A stretch of 64,000 nucleotides of DNA from contig CAZOVK010000001.1 in NCBI GenBank assembly GCA_964583165.1, positions 112,037 through 176,036 of the forward strand. The letters are read 5' to 3'. Below the pieces are notes generated by a model. That model made no database searches, was not told the origin of the DNA, and saw only the letters and a program-made list of their open reading frames with translations. The translations under genes and the position numbers were made by a program. This document shows positions 15,597-25,660 of this stretch, one piece after another. The first letter of the stretch is position 1; the number at the start of each line of letters is the position of its first letter. This stretch comes from CAZOVK01 sp964583165. GTDB taxonomy: Bacteria; Bacillota; Clostridia; Lachnospirales; WRAX01.

Positions 15597-16529
15597 GTGG
15601 ACAGTTTCAGACATATTTTGGGGCTTAGGGGCATGAGCGCCGATGCTATCACGGCCATTTTAGACCGTGCGGACGCATTGAAGCCGCGTATCACGGATAA
15701 AACTAAGCGCGGTAACGAACTTAAAGGCGTGAGTGTCGTCACGCTCTTCTATGAAAACAGCACGCGCACAATAATGAGCTTTCTCATGGCGGGCGGATAT
15801 ATGGGCGCTATTATGAACGACATGAGCGTTTCAACAAGTAGCGTCAACAAGGGTGAGAGCCTGTTTGATACGGGCAAGAACCTTGAAGCCATGGGCATTG
15901 ATATTATTGTCATACGCCATCAACAGACGGGCGCGCCGCATTTTCTGGCGAAGGCACTCGACGCGGGCACGGGGATTATAAGCGGCGGTGACGGCTCGAA
16001 TGAACACCCGACACAGGCGTTACTCGATTTAATGACGATTCGTGAACACTTCGGTTTTGTCAAGGGGCTGAAAGTCGCGATTATCGGTGATATAACGCAT
16101 AGTAGGGTAGCGAAGAGTAACATGTTTGGGCTGACGACATTGGGAGCTAGTGTCGCATTGGCTGGGCCATCGACTATGGTGAACGCCGGGTTTGCAAAAC
16201 TCTGCCCAAATGTAACAGTCACGACGGATATTAAGGCGGCCGTTAAAGACGCGGACGTAGTTATGGGGCTTAGGGTTCAGTTAGAGCGGCAGAAGATGAG
16301 TCCGTTCCCTGATTTAAGAGAGTATTCGTCACTATATGCCATAACTCCTGAGATTTTAAAGCTAGCCAAGCCCGGCGCAATGCTTATGCACCCGGGGCCT
16401 GTCAACCGCGGCGTTGAAATGTGTAACCCGCTTATGGATTCTGACAGAAGTTACATCTTGACTCAAGCCCAAAACGGTGTGGCCATTCGTATGGCACTCT
16501 TGGACTTGGTAGCAAAGGCGCGGAGGTGA
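15597..16529 (+). CDS. pyrB: aspartate carbamoyltransferase catalytic subunit
   Basis: 310 residues. GTG 15597 is used because AAAGGAGG lies 6 nt upstream; the upstream open frame runs through the attenuator. Carbamoyl-phosphate site YENSTRT (near residue 50), HPTQALLDL and HPGPVNRGVEM are the diagnostic motifs. It condenses carbamoyl phosphate with aspartate to carbamoylaspartate, the committed step of pyrimidine synthesis. No pyrI regulatory subunit is present. First gene of pyrB-pyrC-pyrF-carA-carB. Confidence 0.95.
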   Translation: MDSFRHILGLRGMSADAITAILDRADALKPRITDKTKRGNELKGVSVVTLFYENSTRTIMSFLMAGGYMGAIMNDMSVSTSSVNKGESLFDTGKNLEAMGIDIIVIRHQQTGAPHFLAKALDAGTGIISGGDGSNEHPTQALLDLMTIREHFGFVKGLKVAIIGDITHSRVAKSNMFGLTTLGASVALAGPSTMVNAGFAKLCPNVTVTTDIKAAVKDADVVMGLRVQLERQKMSPFPDLREYSSLYAITPEILKLAKPGAMLMHPGPVNRGVEMCNPLMDSDRSYILTQAQNGVAIRMALLDLVAKARR

Positions 16530-16534
16530 TAATA

Positions 16535-17812
16535 ATGGAACTGACAATAAAGAACGGTCATGTGGTTGACCCCGCAAACGGTATCGACACGGTTTTAGAT
16601 GTCTATATTAAGGACGGTATTATTGAAGCCGTAGCGGAGAACCTCACTGAGCGCGGTGAGGTCATAGACGCGCAGGGGCTTTATGTGTCGCCGGGCTTCA
16701 TTGACATGCACGTGCATTTGAGAACACCGGGGCAGGAGCACAAAGAGGACATGGCAAGCGGCACGGCGGCGGCTGTTGCGGGCGGTTTTACAGCAGTCTG
16801 TTGTATGCCGAATACTGTGCCGGTTGTTGATAACGAAATTACGGTTAACCATATAAATATGTTGGCGCAAAAACAAGGGAAATGTCGTGTGCATGTGATT
16901 GGTAGTATCACGAAAGGCCAACAGGGCGAACAGATGTCGAATATTGGGCTGATGAAAGACGCAGGGATTGTCGCGATTTCTGATGACGGTGTGACGGTTG
17001 AAAACCCTGCCCTTCTGAAAACGGCCATGAAATATGCGACAATGTTTGACTTGCCTGTGCTTTCACACTGTGAGGACAAGAAGCTGGCGGGTAGTGGGCA
17101 GATACATGCGGGGCTAAAGGCACTGGAACTCGGGCTCGGCGGAATCGGGGCGGACAGTGAAGAGGTTATCGTGAGCCGCGATATAATTCTGGCGAAATCA
17201 ACGGGCGCAAGGCTTCATATCTGCCACGTTAGCACGGCGGGGAGCGTTGAGCTGATACGCCGCGCGAAGGCAGAGGGAGTAAACGTGACGGCTGAGGTCA
17301 CGCCTCACCATTTCACACTGACTGACGCGGATATACCCGGCTATGACACGAATTACAAGATGAGCCCGCCGCTCAGAAGTGAAGCTGACCGCCTTGCACT
17401 CATTGAGGGCTTAAAGGACGGCACGATTGACGCAATCGCGACAGACCATGCGCCGCACCACTTTGACGAGAAGAACCATGAGTTTGCGGTTGCACCAAAT
17501 GGAATTATCGGGCTTGAAACGGCGTTTGGGTTGGCTGTGACGAAGCTTCTCAATAAGGGTGAGTTGACGATTTCAGAGCTTATCGAGAAAATGAGCGTGA
17601 ACCCCGCCAAAATTCTTGGCGTTTCGGGCGGTTGCCTGTCAGTGGGCAAGCCCGCAGATATAACGATATTCGATACAAACACCACTTATACAATTGACGC
17701 AAGCACTTTTCAGTCAAAATCACGCAATACGCCGTTTGACGGTTATGAAGTGTGCGGAAGTATTACTTACACTATAGTCGGGGGACAAATAGTATACGGA
17801 GGGAAAGCATGA
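16535..17812 (+). CDS. pyrC: dihydroorotase (class I, zinc)
   Basis: 425 residues from ATG 16535, 6 nt after GGAGGTG; the stop of pyrB lies just before. DMHVHLRTPG (metal HxH near residue 60), ICHVST and ATDHAPHH are the metal and catalytic motifs of amidohydrolase-type dihydroorotase. It cyclises carbamoylaspartate to dihydroorotate. The start of pyrF overlaps its stop by ATGA. Confidence 0.95.
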   Translation: MELTIKNGHVVDPANGIDTVLDVYIKDGIIEAVAENLTERGEVIDAQGLYVSPGFIDMHVHLRTPGQEHKEDMASGTAAAVAGGFTAVCCMPNTVPVVDNEITVNHINMLAQKQGKCRVHVIGSITKGQQGEQMSNIGLMKDAGIVAISDDGVTVENPALLKTAMKYATMFDLPVLSHCEDKKLAGSGQIHAGLKALELGLGGIGADSEEVIVSRDIILAKSTGARLHICHVSTAGSVELIRRAKAEGVNVTAEVTPHHFTLTDADIPGYDTNYKMSPPLRSEADRLALIEGLKDGTIDAIATDHAPHHFDEKNHEFAVAPNGIIGLETAFGLAVTKLLNKGELTISELIEKMSVNPAKILGVSGGCLSVGKPADITIFDTNTTYTIDASTFQSKSRNTPFDGYEVCGSITYTIVGGQIVYGGKA

Positions 17813-18729
17813 TAGACCAACTAGTATCACGAATCGCGGAATTGAATTGCCCCATTTGTGTTGGGCTAGACCCACAAGTGGAGTTCATACCCGAACACAT
17901 ACTTGAACATTATTATAAGCATGAGGGCAAGACGCTTGTGGCTGTTGCGCTTGCGTTTCAAGATTTTTGTTGCCGGATTATCGACGCTGTGGCTGACATT
18001 GTGCCGGCTGTGAAACCCCAAATCGGGATGTTCGAGCGTTACGGTTCAATTGGCGTGACGGCTTATGATGTGGTCTGTGAATACGCGAAGAAAAAGGGCT
18101 TAATAGTCATCGGCGATATCAAGCGCGGTGATATATCGAGCACGGCCGAAGGTTATGCCGAGGGGCATTTAGGTTGGTCAGACATAACCGACGAAGAAAA
18201 CCAGCCGTGGCATGAAGATATTGTGACGCTAAACCCATATATGGGCTCTGACAGCGTGATGCCGTTCGCGAAAGTCGCGGCGCGTTGTGACAAGGGAATC
18301 TTTGTGCTTGTCAAGACGAGTAACCCCGCGAGTGGTGAGTTGCAAGACTTGGAGATAGACGGCAAGCCCATTTATGAGATAGTCGGTGGGCTTGTGTCGA
18401 AGTGGGGTGAGGAGTATATCGGTAAGAGCGGCTTCTCACGGGTTGCGGCTGTTGTAGGCGCGACATACCCTAAGCAGGCGGCGCGGCTTCGTGAGCAGAT
18501 GCCACATACGTTCTTCCTTGTGCCCGGTTATGGGGCGCAGGGGGCGACGGCGACTGATATAGTCGCGAGCTTCAACGAAAACAACCAAGGCGCGATAGTC
18601 AACTCGTCGCGCGGGATTATAGCGGCATACAAGAAGCCCAAATACAGCCACTTGCCATTTAATGAGGCGGCGCGGGCGGCGGCGATAGACACACGTGACG
18701 ACATTCTGAAAGCCCTAAACAGCCGCTAA
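17809..18729 (+). CDS. pyrF: orotidine 5'-phosphate decarboxylase, subfamily 2
   Basis: 306 residues from ATG 17809 (GGAGGGAAAGC upstream, overlapping pyrC by 4 nt). NCPICVGLDPQ, VKPQIGMFERYG and GDIKRGDISSTAEGY are the substrate and Lys/Asp catalytic motifs. The length, about 300, is that of the second PyrF subfamily. It converts OMP to UMP. pyrD and pyrE are not in this operon within the window. Confidence 0.93.
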   Translation: MIDQLVSRIAELNCPICVGLDPQVEFIPEHILEHYYKHEGKTLVAVALAFQDFCCRIIDAVADIVPAVKPQIGMFERYGSIGVTAYDVVCEYAKKKGLIVIGDIKRGDISSTAEGYAEGHLGWSDITDEENQPWHEDIVTLNPYMGSDSVMPFAKVAARCDKGIFVLVKTSNPASGELQDLEIDGKPIYEIVGGLVSKWGEEYIGKSGFSRVAAVVGATYPKQAARLREQMPHTFFLVPGYGAQGATATDIVASFNENNQGAIVNSSRGIIAAYKKPKYSHLPFNEAARAAAIDTRDDILKALNSR

Positions 18730-18791
18730 ACGGGGCGTAGGGGCGCAGAGCGCGTCTGTTACGTAACTTAGATGAACCAACGGAGGAAAAT

Positions 18792-19841
18792 ATGGACAGA
18801 CATATGCGTGCTCAACTCATCTGTGAGGACGGCACGGTTTACAACGGTTATTCGTTCGGCGCGGCGCGTGAGGTTGTCGGCGAACTCGTATTCTCAACAG
18901 GGCTTACGAGTATGCTCGAAACCCTCACAGACCATGCGGCGGCAGGGAAATTATTGGTTATGGCATATCCGCTCATGGGCAACTTCGGCGTGACACTCGA
19001 GGATATGGAATCGGAATGGGTTCAGGCGGCGGGGCTGATTGTGCGTGAGAAATGCGACAGACCGAGCAACTTCCGCTGTGAGATGGACTTGGCGGGGCTT
19101 CTCAAACAGACGAAAACCCCGGGTATCTACGGCATTGACACACGCTCACTGGTGCGCCGCATTCGTGATAAGGGCAGTATGAGGGCGGTCATCACAACAC
19201 GCGGCGAAACCATGACGAAGAGCCAGATAAAACAGAAATTTGAGAATATCGCACAGATTCAGGCTTTTGAAGCACAAGAACGCGTGATTGCGGGCGGCGG
19301 TAAACATATAGCCGTTTTAGATATGGGCGCGAAGCGTTCGTTTATCGCGAAGTTGACGGCGCTGAATTATAAGCTGACAATTCTCCCCGTGAATGCTACG
19401 GCTGAACGCGTGCTTGCTACGGGTGCGGATATGGTTTTGGTCACAAGTGGGGCGGGTGAGCCGAATAGTCATGCCGCGACGGTTTCAACACTTGCTACAC
19501 TTTTGGGTAGAATTCCGATGGCGGGTATCGGCTTGGGTTACTTGCTCATAGCAAAAGCGGCGGGTTGCATGCTGGAGAAACTGACATACGGTCACCACGG
19601 TCAGAGTTACGCGCTCAAAGACACGCGCAAAAACAGCCTATGTTTCGCGGCCATGAGCATGGATTATTACGTATCTGAACCCGCAAGCGGCGTAACACCG
19701 TTTTTGCGCAACATCAACGACAACCACATTGAAGGCATTATATTAGAAGACAAACGCGCTTTCGGCGTATCGTTCTATCCGCAAAACGAGATTGTTCCGA
19801 ACAACACGGCGTTTTTCTATGACATGTTGCAAACATTATAA
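18792..19841 (+). CDS. carA: carbamoyl-phosphate synthase small subunit with inactivated glutaminase site
   Basis: 349 residues from ATG 18792 (GGAGG upstream). The N-terminal domain is well conserved (FSTGLTSMLETLTD, AYPLMGNFGV, GIDTRSLVRRIR). The C-terminal class I glutamine amidotransferase domain is full length, but every catalytic residue is changed. The nucleophile motif GICLGHQ reads GIGLGYL (Cys to Gly247, His to Tyr250), FGHRG-NHPV reads YGHHGQSYAL, and HPE of the triad reads YPQ (Tyr329, Gln331). It should not hydrolyse glutamine. Presence beside an intact carB suggests a structural role in an ammonia-using synthetase. Confidence 0.9.
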   Translation: MDRHMRAQLICEDGTVYNGYSFGAAREVVGELVFSTGLTSMLETLTDHAAAGKLLVMAYPLMGNFGVTLEDMESEWVQAAGLIVREKCDRPSNFRCEMDLAGLLKQTKTPGIYGIDTRSLVRRIRDKGSMRAVITTRGETMTKSQIKQKFENIAQIQAFEAQERVIAGGGKHIAVLDMGAKRSFIAKLTALNYKLTILPVNATAERVLATGADMVLVTSGAGEPNSHAATVSTLATLLGRIPMAGIGLGYLLIAKAAGCMLEKLTYGHHGQSYALKDTRKNSLCFAAMSMDYYVSEPASGVTPFLRNINDNHIEGIILEDKRAFGVSFYPQNEIVPNNTAFFYDMLQTL

Positions 19842-19853
19842 GAGGGGGTCTAT

Positions 19854-22800
19854 ATGCCAAAGGATTTAAGTATTAAGAAGGTTTTGCTCATCGGCTCGGG
19901 CCCTATTGTTATCGGACAGGCGGCAGAGTTTGACTATTCGGGCACACAGGCGTGTCAGGCGTTTCGCGAGGAGGGCGTAGAGGTTGTTCTCGTGAACTCG
20001 AACCCCGCCACAATCATGACAGACATCGGCATGGCGCATTACACGTACATTGAGCCACTCACCATGGAATTTCTGGAAAAGATTATCGAGAAAGAGCGCC
20101 CCGATTCGATTATAGCGGGTATGGGCGGTCAGACGGGTTTGAACCTGTCTTGCGAATTGTCTGACCGTGGCATTCTCAATAAATACAACATACGCGTTAT
20201 AGGCACGAGTGTAGAGTCTGTCAAACAGGGCGAAGACCGCGAATTGTTCAAGGACTTGATGGAAAAAATCAGTCAGCCGATTGTCGAAAGCACGATTGTT
20301 AATGAGGTTGAAAGCGGCGTGGCGTTCGCCAATCAGATTGGCTACCCGGTTGTCATTCGCCCCGCATATACTATGGGTGGCACGGGCGGCGGTATCGCGC
20401 ATGAAGAGAACGAATTGCGTGAAATTCTTTCAAACGGTTTACACCTAAGCCGCGTTGGGCAGGCGCTTATCGAAAAGTGTATCAGCGGTTGGAAAGAGAT
20501 AGAGTTTGAGGTTATCCGTGACGCTTATGGTAACTGTGTGACAGTCTGTTCAATGGAAAACGTAGACCCCGTTGGGGTTCACACGGGCGATTCAATCGTC
20601 GTCGCGCCCGCCCAAACCCTGTCACCCGTTGAGTATTCGATGCTCGCGAACGCCGCTCTAAATATCATCTCTGCCGTTCAGATTATCGGCGGCTGTAATA
20701 TCCAGTTTGCGCTTAACCCGAAATCAACTGAATATGCCGTTATTGAGATTAACCCGCGTGTTTCGCGTTCAAGCGCGCTCGCGAGTAAGGCGACGGGTTA
20801 CCCCATAGCCAAGGTTGCGACGAAGCTATCGCTGGGTTATGCGCTTTACGAAATAAAGAACGCCGTCACAGGCACAACCAGCGCGTGTTTTGAGCCCGCC
20901 GTTGACTATGTGGTTCTCAAAATACCGAAATGGCCGTTTGACAAATTCCGTGACGCGAAACGCCACTTGGGCACAAAGATGATGGCGACAGGCGAGGTCA
21001 TGGCGATTGGGACTAGCTTTGAACAGGCACTGCTCAAAGGTATTCGTTCGCTGGAAATCGGTCAATATACATTAGAAAAGCCCAGCACGCATGAGTATTT
21101 CATGGAGCAACTCCGCGCGCGTGTTGTTGCGCCCGATGACGAACGCATATTCTACCTTGCGGAGATGTTAAGACGCAACTATCGCCCCGAGAAGGTCTGC
21201 GAAATCACGGGTATGGATATATTCTTCATTGACAAAATCAAGAATATCGTTGACATGGAAGAGGCCCTCAAAGAAATGAGCCTAAACGACTTGACCGAGC
21301 CGGTCTTGCGCCGTTACAAAGAAATGGGCTTCTCTGACAAGGGCATGGCCGACCTCATGGGCGCAAGCCCGCAAGAGATTTACCAGCTTAGAAAAATCTG
21401 GCGCATCTACCCGACATACAAGCTCGTTGACACGTGTGCGGGCGAGTACCCCGCCCAAAGCCCATATTACTACTCGACATACGACACCGAGGATGAAGTA
21501 ACTGTCACGAGTGGCAAGAAAGTGCTTGTTATTGGTTCTGGGCCGATTAGAATCGGGCAGGGGATAGAGTTTGACTATTGCTCTGTTCACAGCATACTAG
21601 CCCTCAGACGCGCGGGCATAGAAACAATTATCGTCAACAACAACCCCGAAACCGTCAGCACAGACTTCGACACGGCAGACAAGCTCTACTTCGAGCCACT
21701 CACAGAAGAAGACGTGTTGAATATCGTCGAGAAGGAGAAGCCAACGGGCGTTATCCTCCAGTTTGGTGGTCAGACGGCGATTAAGCTTGCGAAATTCTTT
21801 GAAGAAATGAATATCCCGATTTTGGGCACGAAACCCGAGCGCATAGACGAAGCCGAAGACCGCGAGAAGTTTGACGAGTTGCTTGAACGCCTTGACGTGA
21901 AACGTCCGAAAGGTCGCGGCGTTTGGTCTGTCAGTGAGGGTGAAGAAATCGCGCGTAACTTAGGTTACCCCGTGCTTGTGCGCCCGAGTTATGTTCTGGG
22001 CGGTCAGGGTATGGAGATTTGCGCGAGTGAGGAACAACTCATGCGCTATTTAACAGACGCGTTTGCGAACGACCACAAAAACCCCGTTCTCATTGACCGC
22101 TACTTAGGCGGCATGGAGCTGGAAGTGGACGCGATATGCGACGGCACTGACGTGTTTATACCGGGTATTATGGAGCACTTGGAACGCGCGGGCGTGCATT
22201 CGGGCGACTCGATATCTATCTACCCACCGCAACATGTAAGCGACAACATCAAAGCACAAATTATGGACGTGACCAAGCGCATGGCAATAGCGCTCGACGT
22301 TATCGGCATGGTCAACATCCAGTTTATCGAGTTTGAGGGGCAACTCTATGTCATTGAAGTGAACCCACGTTCGTCACGCACTGTGCCTTATATCTCAAAG
22401 GTAACAGGCGTGCCGATTGTAGACATAGCCACGCGCGTAATGCTCGGTGAAAAGTTAGCTGACATGGGTTACCCGACAGGCATAGCCAAAGAGCCCGACA
22501 TTGTGTCTGTTAAAGTGCCCGTGTTCTCAACAGAGAAATTGCCGCTGGTTGAAGTCAGTCTTGGCCCCGAAATGCGGTCAACTGGTGAGGTTTTAGGTCT
22601 TGGAAAGACCCTCCAAAACGCGTTGTTTAAGGGCTTTTTGGGCGCAAAAATGGAAATACCCAAACGCGGCAGTACGATTCTGGCTACAGTCCGTCGTTCA
22701 GAGCAGGAGCGTTTCATAGCCATCGCCAAACGCTTCGACAAACTCGGTTGCAAGTTCATGGCGACAGAAACAACGGGCGCGGTTCTGAGTGATAATGGCA

Positions 22801-23054
22801 TAGGCGCGTATGTGGTCAAAAAAATCGGCGAGGGCGTGCCGAATATCCTTGACATTATACGTAGCGGGCTGGTAGACTTAGTTATCAACATCCCGTCATC
22901 AGACAAGAGCCGCCAGTCTGACGGTTTCAAAATCCGTAGGACGGCCGCCGAAAGTAGCGTGTCGCTCATTACGTCACTTGACACGGTTGAGGCGATTCTA
23001 GAAGTTATGGAGGCAGGCGTGAGCGTTGAAATGCTGGAGCCTGTGAGATTATAG
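19854..23054 (+). CDS. carB: carbamoyl-phosphate synthase large subunit
   Basis: 1066 residues, the normal length, with ATG 19854 after AGAGGGGG. Both ATP-grasp halves are present: [20 protein letters not shown] near residue 14 and [16 protein letters not shown] near residue 560. Each is followed by its ATP-binding and carbamate motifs, and a C-terminal MGS-like regulatory domain (from about residue 935) completes it. It makes carbamoyl phosphate from bicarbonate, ammonia and two ATP. The partner CarA here lacks glutaminase residues, so free ammonia is the likely nitrogen source. Confidence 0.95.
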   Translation: MPKDLSIKKVLLIGSGPIVIGQAAEFDYSGTQACQAFREEGVEVVLVNSNPATIMTDIGMAHYTYIEPLTMEFLEKIIEKERPDSIIAGMGGQTGLNLSCELSDRGILNKYNIRVIGTSVESVKQGEDRELFKDLMEKISQPIVESTIVNEVESGVAFANQIGYPVVIRPAYTMGGTGGGIAHEENELREILSNGLHLSRVGQALIEKCISGWKEIEFEVIRDAYGNCVTVCSMENVDPVGVHTGDSIVVAPAQTLSPVEYSMLANAALNIISAVQIIGGCNIQFALNPKSTEYAVIEINPRVSRSSALASKATGYPIAKVATKLSLGYALYEIKNAVTGTTSACFEPAVDYVVLKIPKWPFDKFRDAKRHLGTKMMATGEVMAIGTSFEQALLKGIRSLEIGQYTLEKPSTHEYFMEQLRARVVAPDDERIFYLAEMLRRNYRPEKVCEITGMDIFFIDKIKNIVDMEEALKEMSLNDLTEPVLRRYKEMGFSDKGMADLMGASPQEIYQLRKIWRIYPTYKLVDTCAGEYPAQSPYYYSTYDTEDEVTVTSGKKVLVIGSGPIRIGQGIEFDYCSVHSILALRRAGIETIIVNNNPETVSTDFDTADKLYFEPLTEEDVLNIVEKEKPTGVILQFGGQTAIKLAKFFEEMNIPILGTKPERIDEAEDREKFDELLERLDVKRPKGRGVWSVSEGEEIARNLGYPVLVRPSYVLGGQGMEICASEEQLMRYLTDAFANDHKNPVLIDRYLGGMELEVDAICDGTDVFIPGIMEHLERAGVHSGDSISIYPPQHVSDNIKAQIMDVTKRMAIALDVIGMVNIQFIEFEGQLYVIEVNPRSSRTVPYISKVTGVPIVDIATRVMLGEKLADMGYPTGIAKEPDIVSVKVPVFSTEKLPLVEVSLGPEMRSTGEVLGLGKTLQNALFKGFLGAKMEIPKRGSTILATVRRSEQERFIAIAKRFDKLGCKFMATETTGAVLSDNGIGAYVVKKIGEGVPNILDIIRSGLVDLVINIPSSDKSRQSDGFKIRRTAAESSVSLITSLDTVEAILEVMEAGVSVEMLEPVRL

Positions 23055-23064
23055 CGTGAAAATT

Positions 23065-23083
23065 GGGCGGGGTTAACCCGCCC
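23065..23083 (+). terminator. hairpin between carB and topB
   Basis: GGGCGGG pairs with CCCGCCC (23065-23071 / 23077-23083). Only a weak T-rich tail follows (ATATCTTT), so termination may be partial and topB may be partly co-transcribed. Confidence 0.45.
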
Positions 23084-23101
23084 ATATCTTTAGAGGTGTC
23101 T

Positions 23102-24886
23102 ATGATAGTCGTAGTAGCGGAAAAGCCGTCAGTCGCGCGGGAGATTGCGCGGGTTCTGGGTTGTAAAGCTAAAGCAGAGGGGTATTTGTTTTCCGATACA
23201 CACCAAGTGACGTGGGCGCTTGGTCACTTGCTCACGCTCAAAGACCCCGACGAGTATGACGAGCGGTTGAAGCGCTGGAGTCTTGAAACCCTGCCGATTC
23301 TGCCCACGAAACTTGAAATAAAGCCCATACGCAAGACCCAAAAGCAACTCACGGTCATAAAGCGGCTAATCAACGCCAAGGACTGTGAGCACGTCATTTG
23401 CGCGACAGATGCGGGGCGTGAGGGCGAATTGATTTTCCGCTATATCTACGAATACGCTAAATGTAAGAAACCCGCGTCGCGCCTTTGGATTTCGTCACTT
23501 ACGGACACGGCTATTTCTGAGGGCTTCAAGAACCTAAAGAGCCTATCGGATTATGACAACCTCTATGCGTCGGCACGTTGTCGCGCCGAGGCCGATTGGC
23601 TTGTCGGCATGAACGCGACGAGGGCATATACGATTAGGCATAAGCAACTCCTAAGCCTTGGGCGTGTTCAAACGCCCACGTTGGCTCTCATTGTCGCGCG
23701 GCATTTTGAGATTGAGCGGTTTGTGCCCGAGGTTTATTATGAAGTGACAACAGATTATGAAGATTTCTCGGGCAAGTATTTCACGCTGACAGACGAGGGC
23801 AAGCGCAACACACGCATTCAAGACGAGCAGACAGCGCGAGCCATCGCACGTCAAGTTAAGGGGCAAACAGGTGTTGTGACGAGCGTTACAGAAGAACCTA
23901 AGCGCAAAGCGCCACCGCTTCTCTATGACCTCACGGAATTACAGCGTGATGCGAACAAGCTGTTTGGGTTAAGCGCCGCCAAGACGCTCGAAATTGCGCA
24001 GAGCTTGTATGAAAGGCACAAACTCATCACATACCCACGCACAGACAGTCGTTACTTGCCGGACGACATGTACCCTAAGCTTACGGCGGTAATCAAGGGG
24101 CTTTCTGTCATCGGTGATGCTGCGCCTTTTTCGGCGGAGATACTCGCGAAGCCGTCACTGCCCAAAACATCACGTGTATTCAACAGCGCACGTGTGTCTG
24201 ACCACCACGCCATAATCCCAACGGATAAACTTGCCGCCGTTAAACGCTTATCGCCAGATGAAGCAAAGGTTTTTGAGTTGATTTGGCGGCGATTTTTGAG
24301 CGTGTTTTTGAGTGATTATCAATATATCAGCACGGATGTAGTAATTAAAGCCTGTGAACACCTTTTTTACTCTAAGGGTCAGCGTGTGACAGATGCGGGC
24401 TGGACGCGGATTTATCCGAGTTATGGCAAGGATGAGGAAGACAGCGGAGATTTGCCGCAATTGGTGATGGGTCAAGCTATAGAAATCGTAAATGCACATG
24501 CCAAGAAGCAGACCACGAAGCCACCCAAGCCATATACAGAGGCAACGCTCTTGTCGGCTATGGAAAACGCAGGTAAAACAATCGAAGACGAGAACTTGCG
24601 CGAGGCCATGAAAGACAGCGGTTTGGGCACACCAGCCACACGCGCGGCGATTATTGAACGGCTCATACAAGTAGAATACATAAAACGCCGACAGAAGAGC
24701 CTTATACCGACAGAAAAAGCCCTATTCCTGATACCGCTGATACCGCACGAACTAGCGAGCGCAGAAACAACGGGCAAATGGGAAAAAGGGCTGTCGAGTA
24801 TCGCAGTGGGGCGCATGAAAGAAGATAGATTTAGGCAGAGTATCGAACGGTTCGTGAAATATTTAGTTGAAAGTGTTCGTAATTAA
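23102..24886 (+). CDS. topB: DNA topoisomerase III (type IA)
   Basis: 594 residues from ATG 23102 (AGAGGTG upstream). TOPRIM start VVVAEKPSVAREIARVLG, DAGREGELIFRY (acidic metal triad region), SLGRVQTPTLALIV, and ITYPRTDSRYLP with the catalytic tyrosine near residue 310. It relaxes and decatenates single-stranded DNA. It is shorter than the usual 700-plus residues because the C-terminal zinc-binding/accessory region of other TopB proteins is missing. Confidence 0.92.
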   Translation: MIVVVAEKPSVAREIARVLGCKAKAEGYLFSDTHQVTWALGHLLTLKDPDEYDERLKRWSLETLPILPTKLEIKPIRKTQKQLTVIKRLINAKDCEHVICATDAGREGELIFRYIYEYAKCKKPASRLWISSLTDTAISEGFKNLKSLSDYDNLYASARCRAEADWLVGMNATRAYTIRHKQLLSLGRVQTPTLALIVARHFEIERFVPEVYYEVTTDYEDFSGKYFTLTDEGKRNTRIQDEQTARAIARQVKGQTGVVTSVTEEPKRKAPPLLYDLTELQRDANKLFGLSAAKTLEIAQSLYERHKLITYPRTDSRYLPDDMYPKLTAVIKGLSVIGDAAPFSAEILAKPSLPKTSRVFNSARVSDHHAIIPTDKLAAVKRLSPDEAKVFELIWRRFLSVFLSDYQYISTDVVIKACEHLFYSKGQRVTDAGWTRIYPSYGKDEEDSGDLPQLVMGQAIEIVNAHAKKQTTKPPKPYTEATLLSAMENAGKTIEDENLREAMKDSGLGTPATRAAIIERLIQVEYIKRRQKSLIPTEKALFLIPLIPHELASAETTGKWEKGLSSIAVGRMKEDRFRQSIERFVKYLVESVRN

Positions 24887-24889
24887 CAA

Positions 24890-25654
24890 TCAGTATAAAG
24901 GCAACGTAACAGTAAAAGTCGTTGCGCCCTCATCACTCGCCACCTTCGCCGAGCCGCCCAACTCGTCTAGAATTGATTTAGCCATAGCTAACCCCAACCC
25001 AAAACCGCCCTTATTGGCGCGAGATTTGTCTGAGCGGTAGAATCTGTCCCAGATTTTGTCAAGGTCATCGGTTGGTATAGGCGAGCCGTTGTTTGTCACA
25101 GTGAGGATGGCCGTCTTGTTCTGTTTCTTGAGCGTGACGGTGATTTGATTCTCTGTATATTTAATGGCGTTTTCAATGAAAATGCCGACAAGGCGCTTTA
25201 ACTCGTCTTCGGGGGCGAGAACGAACAAATCGGGCTGAATGTCACTCGTGCAATCTATATGCTTCTCATATAAAACAGCCTCAAGCGGCATTAAAACCCC
25301 GTTCACAATCGCGCTGTAATCAGCCCTCACACGCACATTTTTAGTATTAACAGGCCCGCGCGACAGGTACAACAGGTTGCTGGTCAAGCGTTCGAGCCGA
25401 ATGGTTTCATCACGTATAAATTTCAGCCACTTGCGTTGTTCGGGCGCGGCTGTGTCTAACAGTAATGCCGCGTTTGCGTTGATTGTCGCTAGCGGTGTTT
25501 TTAATTCATGCGAAGCGTCGGCAAGGAATTGGTTCTGCCGCTCGAAGCTCAAACGAATAGAATGAATCGCCCTGTCTGCGAAATAGCGGCTCATAAAATA
25601 GACGAGCAGAAGCAACGGCAGGAATACCCAAACGAGCGAGTTTACAAGGCTCAT
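24890..25654 (-). CDS. sensor histidine kinase, C-terminal part (TM2, HisKA, HATPase)
   Basis: Starts with a membrane helix (residues ~5-22), then FLADASHELKTPLATI with the phospho-accepting His, an N box (IFIENAIKYTE), and GFGLGLAMAKSIL (G boxes). The preceding frame ends in TAG at 25661-25663, and the next codons AAT ATC ATG continue in the same phase. This is therefore the rear half of a single kinase interrupted by one amber codon. Re-initiation at ATG 25654, 6 nt past the stop, is possible but the binding site is poor. Confidence 0.85.
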   Translation of the reverse strand: MSLVNSLVWVFLPLLLLVYFMSRYFADRAIHSIRLSFERQNQFLADASHELKTPLATINANAALLLDTAAPEQRKWLKFIRDETIRLERLTSNLLYLSRGPVNTKNVRVRADYSAIVNGVLMPLEAVLYEKHIDCTSDIQPDLFVLAPEDELKRLVGIFIENAIKYTENQITVTLKKQNKTAILTVTNNGSPIPTDDLDKIWDRFYRSDKSRANKGGFGLGLAMAKSILDELGGSAKVASDEGATTFTVTLPLY

Positions 25655-25660
25655 GATATT

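Noticed and set aside
15473..15597. PyrR-binding leader upstream of pyrB
   Set aside because: The conserved anti-antiterminator loop is not visible; a leader peptide and a simple attenuator explain the region better.
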